57,855 bases of DNA from Microbacterium barkeri (GTDB lineage Bacteria > Actinomycetota > Actinomycetes > Actinomycetales > Microbacteriaceae), in NCBI RefSeq assembly GCF_027921765.1, contig NZ_BSEJ01000019.1, positions 1-57,855 of the forward strand, written 5' to 3'. The stretch's first letter is position 1. The number at the start of each line of letters is the position of its first letter. Below are positions 30,698-38,784 of this stretch, in pieces. The translations under genes and the position numbers were made by a program. The notes under the pieces are model-generated. The model worked only from the letters and a program-made list of their open reading frames with translations. It had not been told where the DNA came from and ran no database searches.

Positions 30698-31846
30698 GTG
30701 AAGCTCGAGCGCTTCGCGGGCGACGACCCGCGCGACCTCCTGCGGGCTCTGCGCAGCGCGCTCGGGGCGGGCCCCGCGATCGCCGTGGGGGCGGCGGATG
30801 GCCTGCCCGCGGATGTCCCGGCGGGCACCGCGGTCGTCCTCACGACCTCGGGCTCGACAGGGGTGCCCAAGAGCGTCGTCCTGTCGCGGCACGCGCTCAC
30901 CGCGAGCGCCCTCGCGACGCGCGAGCGGATCGGCGCGGGGCAGTGGCTCCTGCCCCTCGCGCCGACGTACATCGCCGGCGTCCAGGTGCTCGTGCGCGGG
31001 CTCGTCGAGGGCACCGAGCCTGCGGTGCTGTCCGGGCGGTTCTCCGCGCGGGCCTTCGCGCATGTCGTCTCGGGCATGCGATCGTCGCGTGGCGGCGAGC
31101 GCGTGCCGACCTACACATCCCTCGTGCCCGCGCAGCTGCAGACCCTCGTCGATGCCGCGGCCGAGAGCGCCGAGGTGCAGCGCGCGCTCGCGTCGTTCGA
31201 GGCCATCCTCGTCGGCGGGCAGGCCCTGCCGGTCGCCCTGCGCGAGCGCGCGGCCGAGCTCGGTGCGCGGATCGTCCGCACCTACGGCTCGACCGAGACG
31301 AGCGGCGGCTGCGTGTACGACGGCGTGCCGCTCGACGGCGTCCGCGTCGCCGAGGTCGGCGGCGAGCTGCGGATCGCGGGCCCCGTGCTCGCCGACGGCT
31401 ACCTCGACGCCGAGCTCACGGCGCGCACCTTCGCGACGGATGGCGACGGCATCCGCTGGTACCGGACGGGCGACGCGGGAGCGGTCGCGGATGGCGCGGT
31501 GTCGGTCACGGGCCGGATCGACAACGTCATCGTCTCCGGCGGCGTGAACGTCTCGCTCGACCGTGTCGAGCGCGCCGTCCGCGAGCTGCCCGGTCTCGCC
31601 GACGCGGTCGTCGTCGGCGCGCCCGACGAGCGCTGGGGAGAGACGCCCGTCGTCGTCGCGACGCGCAGAGCGGAGGACGCGCCGTCGCTCGACGTCGTGC
31701 GCGCGGCCGTCGCAGCGGCCGTCGGGAAGCCGGCCAGGCCCTCGCGCCTCGTCCTCGTCGACGCGCTGCCGCGGCTCGCCTCCGGCAAGCCCGACCGTCA
31801 GGCCATCCGGAGCCTCGTGCGCGGTCAGGGCGAGCCTGCGTCGTAG
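30698..31846 (+). CDS. menE: o-Succinylbenzoate-CoA ligase
   Basis: A 382-residue acyl-CoA synthetase that activates o-succinylbenzoate. P-loop TTSGSTGVPKS, the motif TYGSTETSGGCVYDG, the hinge region YRTGDAG ... GRIDNVIVSGG and the catalytic Lys in LASGKPDRQ are present. The N-domain is shortened, as usual for actinobacterial MenE. GTG start, 13 nt after menB, so probably the same mRNA. Its stop TAG is also the first three bases of the -10 box (TAGGAT) of menA. Confidence 0.92.
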   Translation: MKLERFAGDDPRDLLRALRSALGAGPAIAVGAADGLPADVPAGTAVVLTTSGSTGVPKSVVLSRHALTASALATRERIGAGQWLLPLAPTYIAGVQVLVRGLVEGTEPAVLSGRFSARAFAHVVSGMRSSRGGERVPTYTSLVPAQLQTLVDAAAESAEVQRALASFEAILVGGQALPVALRERAAELGARIVRTYGSTETSGGCVYDGVPLDGVRVAEVGGELRIAGPVLADGYLDAELTARTFATDGDGIRWYRTGDAGAVADGAVSVTGRIDNVIVSGGVNVSLDRVERAVRELPGLADAVVVGAPDERWGETPVVVATRRAEDAPSLDVVRAAVAAAVGKPARPSRLVLVDALPRLASGKPDRQAIRSLVRGQGEPAS

Positions 31847-31857
31847 GATCGGAAGCC

Positions 31858-32811
31858 GTGGCACAGGCGAAGAACCGCAGGAAGAACGTCAGCGGCAACC
31901 CGGCGAAGCGCGGCAGCGTCGTCGCCCCTCCGCCGAAGCCCGTCACGCTCGGAGACTGGATCGGCGCGGCGCGACTGCGCACGCTGCCGCTCGCGATCAC
32001 CCCGGTCGTCATCGGAACGGGCGCCGCCGTGCTCGTCGGCGACCTCTTCCACTGGGTCATCGCGCTCGCGTGTCTCGTCGTCGCGGTCGCGCTGCAGATC
32101 GGCGTGAACTTCGCCAACGACTACTCCGACGGCGTCCGCGGCACGGATGACCACCGCGTCGGCCCGGCACGGCTCACCGCGTCGCGACGCGTGTCCGCGA
32201 AGTCGGTGCTCGTCGTCGCCCTCGTCTTCTTCGGGATCGCCGCGGTGGCCGGGCTCGCCATCGTCATCCGCACGCAGCAGTGGTGGATGCTCGCGGTCGG
32301 CGCGGTCTGCATCGTCGCCGCCTGGTTCTACACGGGCGGCAAGCGCCCCTACGGCTACAACGCTCTCGGCGAGGTGTTCGTGTTCGTGTTCTTCGGGCTC
32401 GTCGCGACGCTCGGGACGACGTGGGTGCAGGCGCTCGCCCTCCCGCAGGAGGCGTGGTTCGGCGCCGTGGCAGCGGGCTTCCTCGCGTGCGCGGTGCTCC
32501 TCGCGAACAACCTCCGCGACATCGACCAGGACCGAGCGGCCGGCAAGCGGACGCTCACGGTGCTCATCGGCAAGCGCGCGACGCAGGCGCTCTTCACGGC
32601 GCTCGTCGCGCTCGCGTTCGCGATCGCCGTGTACCTCGCGTTCTTCTATCCGATCGCGTGGCTCGCGCTGCTCGCGCTCCTGGCGGTCGGACCGGCCATC
32701 CTCATCGTGTGGACGTATCAGACCGCGCGCGAGCTCATCCTCGCGCTCGCCCTCACGTCGCTCGGGTCGCTCGCGTACGGCGTCTTCCTCGCCTGGGCCT
32801 TCGTCGGCTGA
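31858..32811 (+). CDS. menA: 1,4-Dihydroxy-2-naphthoate polyprenyltransferase
   Basis: A 317-residue UbiA-superfamily membrane enzyme that attaches the polyprenyl tail to DHNA. The first Asp-rich motif is NFANDYSDGVRGTDDH, the second NNLRDIDQDRAAGKRTL; about eight or nine helices are visible. A basic N-terminal tail (AQAKNRRKNVSGNPAKRG) is cytoplasmic. TAGGAT at 31844-31849 overlaps the menE stop and lies 8 nt before GTG 31858, giving menA an independent leaderless transcript. Confidence 0.95.
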   Translation: MAQAKNRRKNVSGNPAKRGSVVAPPPKPVTLGDWIGAARLRTLPLAITPVVIGTGAAVLVGDLFHWVIALACLVVAVALQIGVNFANDYSDGVRGTDDHRVGPARLTASRRVSAKSVLVVALVFFGIAAVAGLAIVIRTQQWWMLAVGAVCIVAAWFYTGGKRPYGYNALGEVFVFVFFGLVATLGTTWVQALALPQEAWFGAVAAGFLACAVLLANNLRDIDQDRAAGKRTLTVLIGKRATQALFTALVALAFAIAVYLAFFYPIAWLALLALLAVGPAILIVWTYQTARELILALALTSLGSLAYGVFLAWAFVG

Positions 32812-32819
32812 GCCCATCC

Positions 32820-33024
32820 GCATGTCTCACTCGCCGCGGCTTAGACCGGGCCATTCCGGCAGAGCGTGAGACACGCACCGCCGGGAGGGAGACTCCCACT
32901 CTGCATGTCTCACTCGCTGCGGCTTAGACCGGGCCGTTCTCGCCGGCAGTGAGACACGCACCGCCTGGCGTGAGACATGCACGGCAGAGCGTGAGACACG
33001 CACGGCCTGGAGCGAGACATGCAC
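32820..33024. repeat. Duplicated 83-bp hairpin unit leading into a 21-bp periodic GTGAGACAYGCAC array
   Basis: CATGTCTCACTCG at 32821 and 32904 opens two copies of a unit offset by exactly 83 bp; each contains the 32-bp block up to GACCGGGCC with one mismatch. Each left arm (GCATGTCTCAC) pairs with a GTGAGACACGC right arm at 32866 and 32949. From 32949 the right arm repeats at 32970, 32991 and 33012, i.e. every 21 bp, with C/T alternation in GTGAGACAYGCAC. The array fills the gap between menA and the minus-strand DUF4229 gene. I see no gene in it. Confidence 0.85.
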
Positions 33025-33046
33025 CCGCGGGACGCCGCGGGGCGCG

Positions 33047-33325
33047 TCACGCGCCGGTGGCGGAGTCCTCGGCCTCGGCGTCGAGCTCGGCGGCGGAGCG
33101 GCGGCGCGACTGCTTCTGCTGACGCGACGCGTACAGCCCCGTCGAGACGTCGTCGAGCGGGCGACGCAGGAGGAGGATCGACAGGCTCAGCCCGATGAGC
33201 GCCGCGAAGATCGCCGCGAGCCACCACAGCTGCTGGAAGACGGGGAAGATCATCAGCACGCCGAACGGCACGAGGAACGCGAGCAGACGCAGCACCGAGT
33301 AGACGACGACAGACCGGATCTTCAC
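33047..33325 (-). CDS. DUF4229 domain small membrane protein
   Basis: A 92-residue protein with two helices (about residues 8-28 and 33-52) and a charged C-terminal tail (ASRQQKQSRRRSAAELDAEA). The pattern matches DUF4229, a small family often located in actinobacterial menaquinone loci; function unknown. The GTG start has TAGGAT on the minus strand (complement of 33332-33337) 6 nt upstream. It is divergent from the PLDc_N gene, which has its own leaderless promoter 79 bp away. Confidence 0.8.
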   Translation of the reverse strand: MKIRSVVVYSVLRLLAFLVPFGVLMIFPVFQQLWWLAAIFAALIGLSLSILLLRRPLDDVSTGLYASRQQKQSRRRSAAELDAEAEDSATGA

Positions 33326-33404
33326 GCTGACATCCTACGGAGCGTCGTCTGAGGGAATCCGGGGCACCCGGGCCGCTCCCGGTTCCCCCGCCTAGGATGT
33401 GAGG

Positions 33405-33779
33405 ATGGCCCGCGCTCTCATCGTCCTGGCGGTCGCCGCTGCTGTGTTCTGGGTGTTCAGCATCGTCGACTGCTCGGTGCAGCCGCCGTCGCGTCACCGC
33501 GGCGTCTCGAAGCGCGCATGGATCGCCATCGTCGTCCTCATCCCCGTCATCGGCGGGATCCTCTGGTTCGTCATCGGGCGCACACGCCCCGACGCGCAGC
33601 GCCAGCGCCCGATCGCGCCGGACGACGACCCGACCTTCCTCGGCACCGTGCGGCCGATCCCCGACCAGGACGAGCGCATCCGCCAGCTCGAGGAGGAACT
33701 CGCCCGGCTTGACGCCGAGGACGACCCGACCCGCGACGACAAGCGCGACGATCCCGACGGCGACGGACGCCTCCGCTGA
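33405..33779 (+). CDS. PLDc_N domain small membrane protein
   Basis: A 124-residue protein with a helix at residues about 4-22, a second at 38-58, and an acidic tail (about 60-124). FSIVDC followed by WIAIVVLIPVIGGILWFVIG is the phospholipase D nuclease N-terminal (PLDc_N) domain, found alone in many actinobacterial membrane proteins. TAGGAT at 33393-33398 is 6 nt before ATG 33405; a GTG two codons upstream lies too close to the -10. Just 1 nt separates it from menD, so the two are co-transcribed. Confidence 0.8.
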   Translation: MARALIVLAVAAAVFWVFSIVDCSVQPPSRHRGVSKRAWIAIVVLIPVIGGILWFVIGRTRPDAQRQRPIAPDDDPTFLGTVRPIPDQDERIRQLEEELARLDAEDDPTRDDKRDDPDGDGRLR

Positions 33780-33780
33780 C

Positions 33781-35469
33781 ATGCCGGACGCCATCGCCTC
33801 CCCGGCCTCCGCGGCCGCGTGGCGGCTGCTCGACGAGCTCGTCCGCGGCGGGGTCTCGCACGTCGTCCTGAGCCCGGGGTCGCGGTCGCAGGCGCTCGCG
33901 CTCGCCGCGGCGCGTCTCGAGCGCGAGGGGCGCATCCGCCTGCACGTCCGCATCGACGAGCGGGTCGCGGGGTTCACGGCGCTCGGCATCGGCCGCGAGC
34001 TCGGCGTGCCGGCTGCGGTCGTCTGCACGTCGGGGACGGCGGTCGCGAACCTCCTCCCGGCCGCCCTCGAGGCGCACCACTCGGGCGTGCCCCTGCTCCT
34101 CCTCACCGCGGATCGGCCGCCCGAGCTGCGCGGCGTCGGCGCGAACCAGACCACGCGGCAGCCGGGCCTCTTCGACGCGCTCGCGCGGTTCGCGACGGAT
34201 GCCGAGACGCCGACGGGCGCGGATGGCGAGGGCGAGCGGATGGCGCGGCTCGCGGCGCTCGCGCTCGCGCACGCGACGGGGCGGGCGGGAGACGCCGTGC
34301 CGGGCCCTGTTCACCTGAACCTGCCGTACCGCGAGCCGCTCGCGGGCGCCATCCCGGAGCCGGACGGGGAGCCGGGGCTGTCGGCAGACGTCCCCCCGAG
34401 CGCACGCGCGCGCACGACGACGATCCTGCCGCGCGGCCCGCGGACGGTCGTCGTCGCGGGCGAGGGCGCGGGCGCTGACGCCGAGCAGCTCGCGCACGAG
34501 GCGGGCTGGCCGCTCGTCGCGGAGATCGTGAGCGGCGCGCGGTTCGGTCGGCGGATCATCCACGGCTACCGCGCTGCGCTGCGCGACCCCGAGCTGGGCG
34601 GCCGCGTCGAGCGGGCGGTCGTGCTCGGCCATCCGACCCTGAGCCGCGAGGTCGCCGCGCTCCTGTCCGACCCCGCGGTCGACGTCGTGGCCGTCCGCCG
34701 TGGGGGCGAGGAGCTGAACCTCAACGGCCGCACGCGCCCCGCCGACGCCGTCGCGGTCGAGGACGGACCCGTCGACGACGCGTGGCTGGGCGCGTGGATG
34801 CGCTTCTCGCACGCGCATGCCGCCGACCTCGACGCGCCCGCGCCCGACCTGCCCGGGCTGCGCTCGGCGGATCCGCACGAGCGCCTCGACGCCGTGCGCG
34901 CCGAGCTCGACGCCGTGCGGCGGCCCCTCGACCGTGCGCAGCTCGTGTCGGCAGTTTGGGCGGCGACCTGGCCGCACGACCGGCTCGTCTTCGGGTCGTC
35001 ACGGCTCGTGCGGGTCGCCGACGCGCTGCTGCCGGGCAAGAAGGTGCCTGTGCACGCGAACCGCGGGCTCGCCGGCATCGACGGCACGGTCGCCACGGCG
35101 ATGGGCGTCGCGCTCGCGAGCCAGGGCCCGGACCGGCCGGGCGTCACCCGCGTCCTGCTCGGCGACCTCGCCTTCCTCCACGACGCCGGCGCGCTCCTCC
35201 TGCCCGATTTCGAGGACGAGCCGCGTGTGCAGGTGATCGTCGGCAACGACCGCGGCGGAACGATCTTCGACGGGCTCGAGGTCGCGGCGACGGCCTCCGA
35301 CGAGGACATGACGCGTGTGCTCTACACGCCGCAGTCCGCCCGCATCGAGCAGCTCGCCGCGGCGTACGGGTGGGAGCACCACCGCGTCACGACGCGCGGC
35401 GCGCTCGACCAGGCGCTCACCTCGACCGTCGGCCGCCGCCGGATCATCGAGGTCCCGCTCGCGCGCTGA
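33781..35469 (+). CDS. menD: SEPHCHC synthase
   Basis: A 562-residue ThDP-dependent enzyme that adds the 2-oxoglutarate-derived unit to isochorismate. The N-domain has SPGSRSQALA and the ThDP-activating Glu60 in RIDERVAGF; the C-domain has the ThDP/Mg motif starting GDLAFLHD (Asp462) and ending at Asn489 in VGNDRGG. The middle domain is intact. No own -10 box is visible; it begins 1 nt after the PLDc_N gene and depends on that transcript. Confidence 0.95.
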   Translation: MPDAIASPASAAAWRLLDELVRGGVSHVVLSPGSRSQALALAAARLEREGRIRLHVRIDERVAGFTALGIGRELGVPAAVVCTSGTAVANLLPAALEAHHSGVPLLLLTADRPPELRGVGANQTTRQPGLFDALARFATDAETPTGADGEGERMARLAALALAHATGRAGDAVPGPVHLNLPYREPLAGAIPEPDGEPGLSADVPPSARARTTTILPRGPRTVVVAGEGAGADAEQLAHEAGWPLVAEIVSGARFGRRIIHGYRAALRDPELGGRVERAVVLGHPTLSREVAALLSDPAVDVVAVRRGGEELNLNGRTRPADAVAVEDGPVDDAWLGAWMRFSHAHAADLDAPAPDLPGLRSADPHERLDAVRAELDAVRRPLDRAQLVSAVWAATWPHDRLVFGSSRLVRVADALLPGKKVPVHANRGLAGIDGTVATAMGVALASQGPDRPGVTRVLLGDLAFLHDAGALLLPDFEDEPRVQVIVGNDRGGTIFDGLEVAATASDEDMTRVLYTPQSARIEQLAAAYGWEHHRVTTRGALDQALTSTVGRRRIIEVPLAR

Positions 35470-35513
35470 CCCGCCCTGGCGCCGCGGCGACCGTGCGCGG
35501 CAGGATGGGGACC

Positions 35514-36383
35514 ATGATCGCGAAGAGCCAGGTGAAGTGGACCGAGGACGCGCTGACCGCGCTCCGAGCCCCGGCGGGGTTCCGCCTGGCCGATCTCGAT
35601 CCGGACGCGACCCCGGGCTACGCGGGCGACAAGAAGGACGGCGCTGTCGACCTCGCCTCCGGTCTGACGCAGCTGGCCGAGTACCAGGAGCGCCTCTACG
35701 CCGAGAGCCACGGCGGCGACGGCCGCGACAGCGTGCTGCTCGTCCTGCAGGCGATGGACTCGGCGGGCAAGGGCGGCATCGTGCGCCACGTCGTCGGCGG
35801 CGTGGATCCGCAGGGGATCGAGCTCGTCGCCTTCAAGGCGCCGTCACCCGAGGAGCTCGAGCACGACTTCCTCTGGCGCATCGAGCAGCGCGTGCCGCGC
35901 CCGGGCTTCATCGGGGTCTTCGACCGCTCGCACTACGAGGACGTGCTCATCGGGAGGGTCCGCGCCCTCGCGCCGGCGGACGAGATCGAGCGGCGCTACG
36001 ACGCGATCAACGCGTTCGAGAAGCGCCTCGTCGAGCAGGGCACGCGCATCGTGAAGGTCATGCTGCACATCTCCTACGACGAGCAGGGCGAGCGGCTCAT
36101 GGAGCGCCTCGAGCGCCCGGACAAGCACTGGAAGTACAACCCCGGCGACGTCGACGAGCGCGCGCAGTGGCCCGCCTACCAGGAGGCGTATCAGACGGTC
36201 TTCGACCGCACCTCGACCCCCGAGGCCCCGTGGTACGTCGTCCCGGCGAACCGCAAGTGGTATGCGCGGCTCGCCGTTCAGGAGCTCCTCCTCGAGACGC
36301 TCGAGCAGATCGACCCGCAGTGGCCGGCCGCCGACTTCGACGTCGAGGCCGAGAAGGCGCGGCTGCGCGCGACCATGCGCTGA
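35514..36383 (+). CDS. PPK2 family polyphosphate:nucleotide phosphotransferase
   Basis: A 289-residue PPK2 kinase, which uses polyphosphate to phosphorylate nucleotides. Walker A MDSAGKGG with Lys86, FDRSHYEDVLIGRV as Walker B, and DKHWKYNPGDVDERAQW with the lid region. The size matches the single-domain class. CAGGAT (35501-35506) lies 7 nt before ATG 35514, a variant of the leaderless -10; the ATG at 35505 overlaps it. The nucleotide preference (AMP or NDP) cannot be told by eye. Confidence 0.92.
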   Translation: MIAKSQVKWTEDALTALRAPAGFRLADLDPDATPGYAGDKKDGAVDLASGLTQLAEYQERLYAESHGGDGRDSVLLVLQAMDSAGKGGIVRHVVGGVDPQGIELVAFKAPSPEELEHDFLWRIEQRVPRPGFIGVFDRSHYEDVLIGRVRALAPADEIERRYDAINAFEKRLVEQGTRIVKVMLHISYDEQGERLMERLERPDKHWKYNPGDVDERAQWPAYQEAYQTVFDRTSTPEAPWYVVPANRKWYARLAVQELLLETLEQIDPQWPAADFDVEAEKARLRATMR

Positions 36384-36443
36384 CCGCGCGACGGCGGATG
36401 GCCGCGGTCCGTGCGCGCTCCGCGGATGCGGGAGGATGGGGGC

Positions 36444-37589
36444 ATGGCTCGCATCGTCATCGCACCGGACAGCTTCAAGGGCACGATCGCGGCGGCCGAT
36501 GTCGCCGCGGCGCTCGCCGCGGGATGGACAGCGGTGCGCCCCGACGACGAGATCGTCGCGCGGCCGATGGCCGACGGCGGCGAGGGCACCCTCGCCGCGT
36601 TCGCGGAGGCCGTCCCCGGAGCCGTGCGCGTGCCCATCCGCGTGACCGGGCCGTCGGGGTTCGCCGTCGACGCGTCGTGGCTGCGGCTGCCCGCGACCGA
36701 CGCCGCCCCGGGCGGCATCGGCGTCGTCGAGCTCGCATCGACCTCGGGCATCGAGCTGCTGGGCGACGCGCGTCGTCCGTGGGAGGCGTCGACGCTCGGC
36801 TTCGGGCAGGCGATCGCGGCCGCCCTGGACGCCGGCGTCTCGCAGCTCGTCCTCGGCATCGGCTCGAGCGCGTCGACCGACGGCGGAACGGGCCTGCTCA
36901 CCGCACTCGGCGCGCGCTTCACGGACGCGTTCGACACGTCGATCGCGCCCGGGGCATCGGGCCTCGACGACGTCGCGAAGGTCGACCTCTCTCGGCTGCG
37001 CCCGCTGCCGGAGGGCGGGGTCCAGGTGCTCTGCGACGTCACGAACCCGCTGCTCGGCGGCCGGGGCGCGGCGGCCGTGTTCGGCCCGCAGAAGGGCCTC
37101 GACGAGGAGGGCGTCGCGCGCGCTGACGCGGGCCTCGCGCGCCTCGTGGATGTGCTGCGCGGCGTGAGCGGCGACACCGTCGCCGGCTCGCTCGCGCGCG
37201 TCGCCGACCCCGAGGAGGCCGGCGCGGGTGCCGCGGGCGGCGCGGGCTACGGGCTGCTCGTGTGGGGCGCCGAGATCGTCCCGGGAGCGGAGCGCGTGGC
37301 GGAGCTCACCGGCCTCGGCGACGCGATCGCCGGCGCCGATCTCGTCGTGACGGGCGAGGGCTCGTACGACGGCCAGTCCGCCTCGGGCAAGGCGCCCGCG
37401 CACGTCTCGGCTCTCGCCGAGGCCGCGGGCGCACGCGTCGCGATCGTGGCCGGGCGCATCGCCGCCGACACGTCGGGGCTCTGGCGCGCCCTCTCGCTCA
37501 CCGAGCTCGCGGGGTCATCCGAGGCGGCGATCGCCGACCCCGCGACACACCTGCGCGCGGCCGGATCCGCGCTCGCGGAGGCGCTGTGA
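36444..37589 (+). CDS. Glycerate kinase (GarK/GlxK family)
   Basis: A 381-residue glycerate 2-kinase type enzyme. APDSFKGTIAAADVAAALAA at the start, PMADGGEGTLAAF, LGIGSSASTDGGTG, NPLLGGRGAAAVFGPQKG and VVTGEGSYDGQSASGKAP are all family blocks. GAGGAT (36432-36437) lies 6 nt before the ATG, a weak leaderless variant. The LacI gene follows after 24 nt, so they may share a transcript, but no sugar-acid pathway gene is adjacent. Confidence 0.93.
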   Translation: MARIVIAPDSFKGTIAAADVAAALAAGWTAVRPDDEIVARPMADGGEGTLAAFAEAVPGAVRVPIRVTGPSGFAVDASWLRLPATDAAPGGIGVVELASTSGIELLGDARRPWEASTLGFGQAIAAALDAGVSQLVLGIGSSASTDGGTGLLTALGARFTDAFDTSIAPGASGLDDVAKVDLSRLRPLPEGGVQVLCDVTNPLLGGRGAAAVFGPQKGLDEEGVARADAGLARLVDVLRGVSGDTVAGSLARVADPEEAGAGAAGGAGYGLLVWGAEIVPGAERVAELTGLGDAIAGADLVVTGEGSYDGQSASGKAPAHVSALAEAAGARVAIVAGRIAADTSGLWRALSLTELAGSSEAAIADPATHLRAAGSALAEAL

Positions 37590-37613
37590 GCGGCGCGGGG
37601 GAGGAGGGGCGCC

Positions 37614-38651
37614 ATGGCCGCCACCCTGCGTGATGTCGCGGAGCTCGCCGGCGTCTCGATCAAGACGGTCTCCAACGTCGTGCGCGGCTACAAGCACGTC
37701 AAGGAGTCGACGCGGACGGCCGTGCTCGCGGCGATCGAGCAGACCGGCTACCAGCCGAACATCTCCGCGCGCAGCCTGCGGATCGGGCGCAGCGGCGTCA
37801 TCGGCCTCGCGCTGCCGGAGCTCGCCCTGCCGTACTTCGCCGAGCTCGCGGGAGCCGTGATCTCGGAGGCGAAGGAGCACGGGGTCACGGTGCTCATCGA
37901 GCAGACCGGCGCCGAGCTCGACGCCGAGTACGACGTGCTGCGCAGCCCGAGCCTCCAGCTGACCGACGGGCTCATCTTCAGCCCGCTGGCGATGAGCCAG
38001 GACGACGTCGCGCGCCTCGAGGTCGACTACCCGCTCGTCATCCTCGGCGAGCGCATCTTCGATCCGCCCTGCGACCACGTCGTCATGGACAACGTGGTCG
38101 CCGCGCGCGCGGCCACCGAGCACCTCATCGCGGCCGGATGCCGGCGGATCGCCGCCATCGGCGCGCACCTCGGCGAGGACCAGGGCTCCGCGGCCCTGCG
38201 CCTGCGCGGATACCGCGAGGCGCTCGAGGCGGCCGGCCTGCCCTACGACGAGAGCCTCGTCGGCTACGTCGGCCTCTGGCACCGCCTGGACGGCGCGCAG
38301 GCGATGCACGAGGTCCTCGCGCGCGGCGTCGCCGTCGACGGCGTCTTCGGCATGAACGACACGCTCGCGTTCGGCGCGCTCCGCGCCCTGCAGGACGAGG
38401 GGCGCCGCGTGCCCGACGAGGTCAAGATCATCGGCTTCGACGACCTCGACGAGACCCGGTACACGGCGCCCTCCCTCTCGACCGTCGACCCCGGGCGCCT
38501 CCAGATCGCCCAGCAGGCGGTGCGGGTGCTGCTGTCGCGCATCGAGGAGCGCCGCTCGGGCGGCGCTGCAGCGGCTCCGCGCCGCTACACGACGCCGTTC
38601 CGGATCGTCGAGCGCGAGTCGACCCGGCGCGCCGACGCCCCCGCTGCCTGA
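37614..38651 (+). CDS. LacI family regulator of the arabinoside operon
   Basis: A 345-residue LacI/GalR repressor. The HTH (residues about 4-25, TLRDVAELAGVSIKTVSNVV) and hinge helix (NISARSLRIGRSGVIG) are clear; the periplasmic-binding-like domain runs to about 330. RBS GAGGAGGGG precedes the ATG. It lies 133 bp before an ABC importer with a GH51 enzyme, and its likely operators are the two 14-bp repeats at 38693-38720, so an arabinose-containing sugar is the probable inducer. Confidence 0.9.
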   Translation: MAATLRDVAELAGVSIKTVSNVVRGYKHVKESTRTAVLAAIEQTGYQPNISARSLRIGRSGVIGLALPELALPYFAELAGAVISEAKEHGVTVLIEQTGAELDAEYDVLRSPSLQLTDGLIFSPLAMSQDDVARLEVDYPLVILGERIFDPPCDHVVMDNVVAARAATEHLIAAGCRRIAAIGAHLGEDQGSAALRLRGYREALEAAGLPYDESLVGYVGLWHRLDGAQAMHEVLARGVAVDGVFGMNDTLAFGALRALQDEGRRVPDEVKIIGFDDLDETRYTAPSLSTVDPGRLQIAQQAVRVLLSRIEERRSGGAAAAPRRYTTPFRIVERESTRRADAPAA

Positions 38652-38666
38652 CGGCGCCGCGTCGTC

Positions 38667-38720
38667 TTGACGTCGTGGGGTCGGCGGTCTATCTTTACAA
38701 CGTTGGCTTTACAACGTTGG
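38667..38720 (+). promoter_or_regulatory. Promoter and tandem operators of the arabinoside operon
   Basis: -35 TTGACG at 38667-38672, 17-bp spacer, -10 TATCTT at 38690-38695. Directly over and after it lie two head-to-tail copies of CTTTACAACGTTGG (38693-38706 and 38707-38720). Each is centred on AACGTT; TTTACAACGTTGGAAA (second copy extended) is a one-mismatch palindrome, typical of LacI-family sites. Binding would cover the start point. Confidence 0.8.
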
Positions 38721-38784
38721 AAACCAGGCTCGGAGAAGAGCGTTTCGAGCGGCGCTGTCGCCGCCTGAGAAGAAGGAGGTCGCG

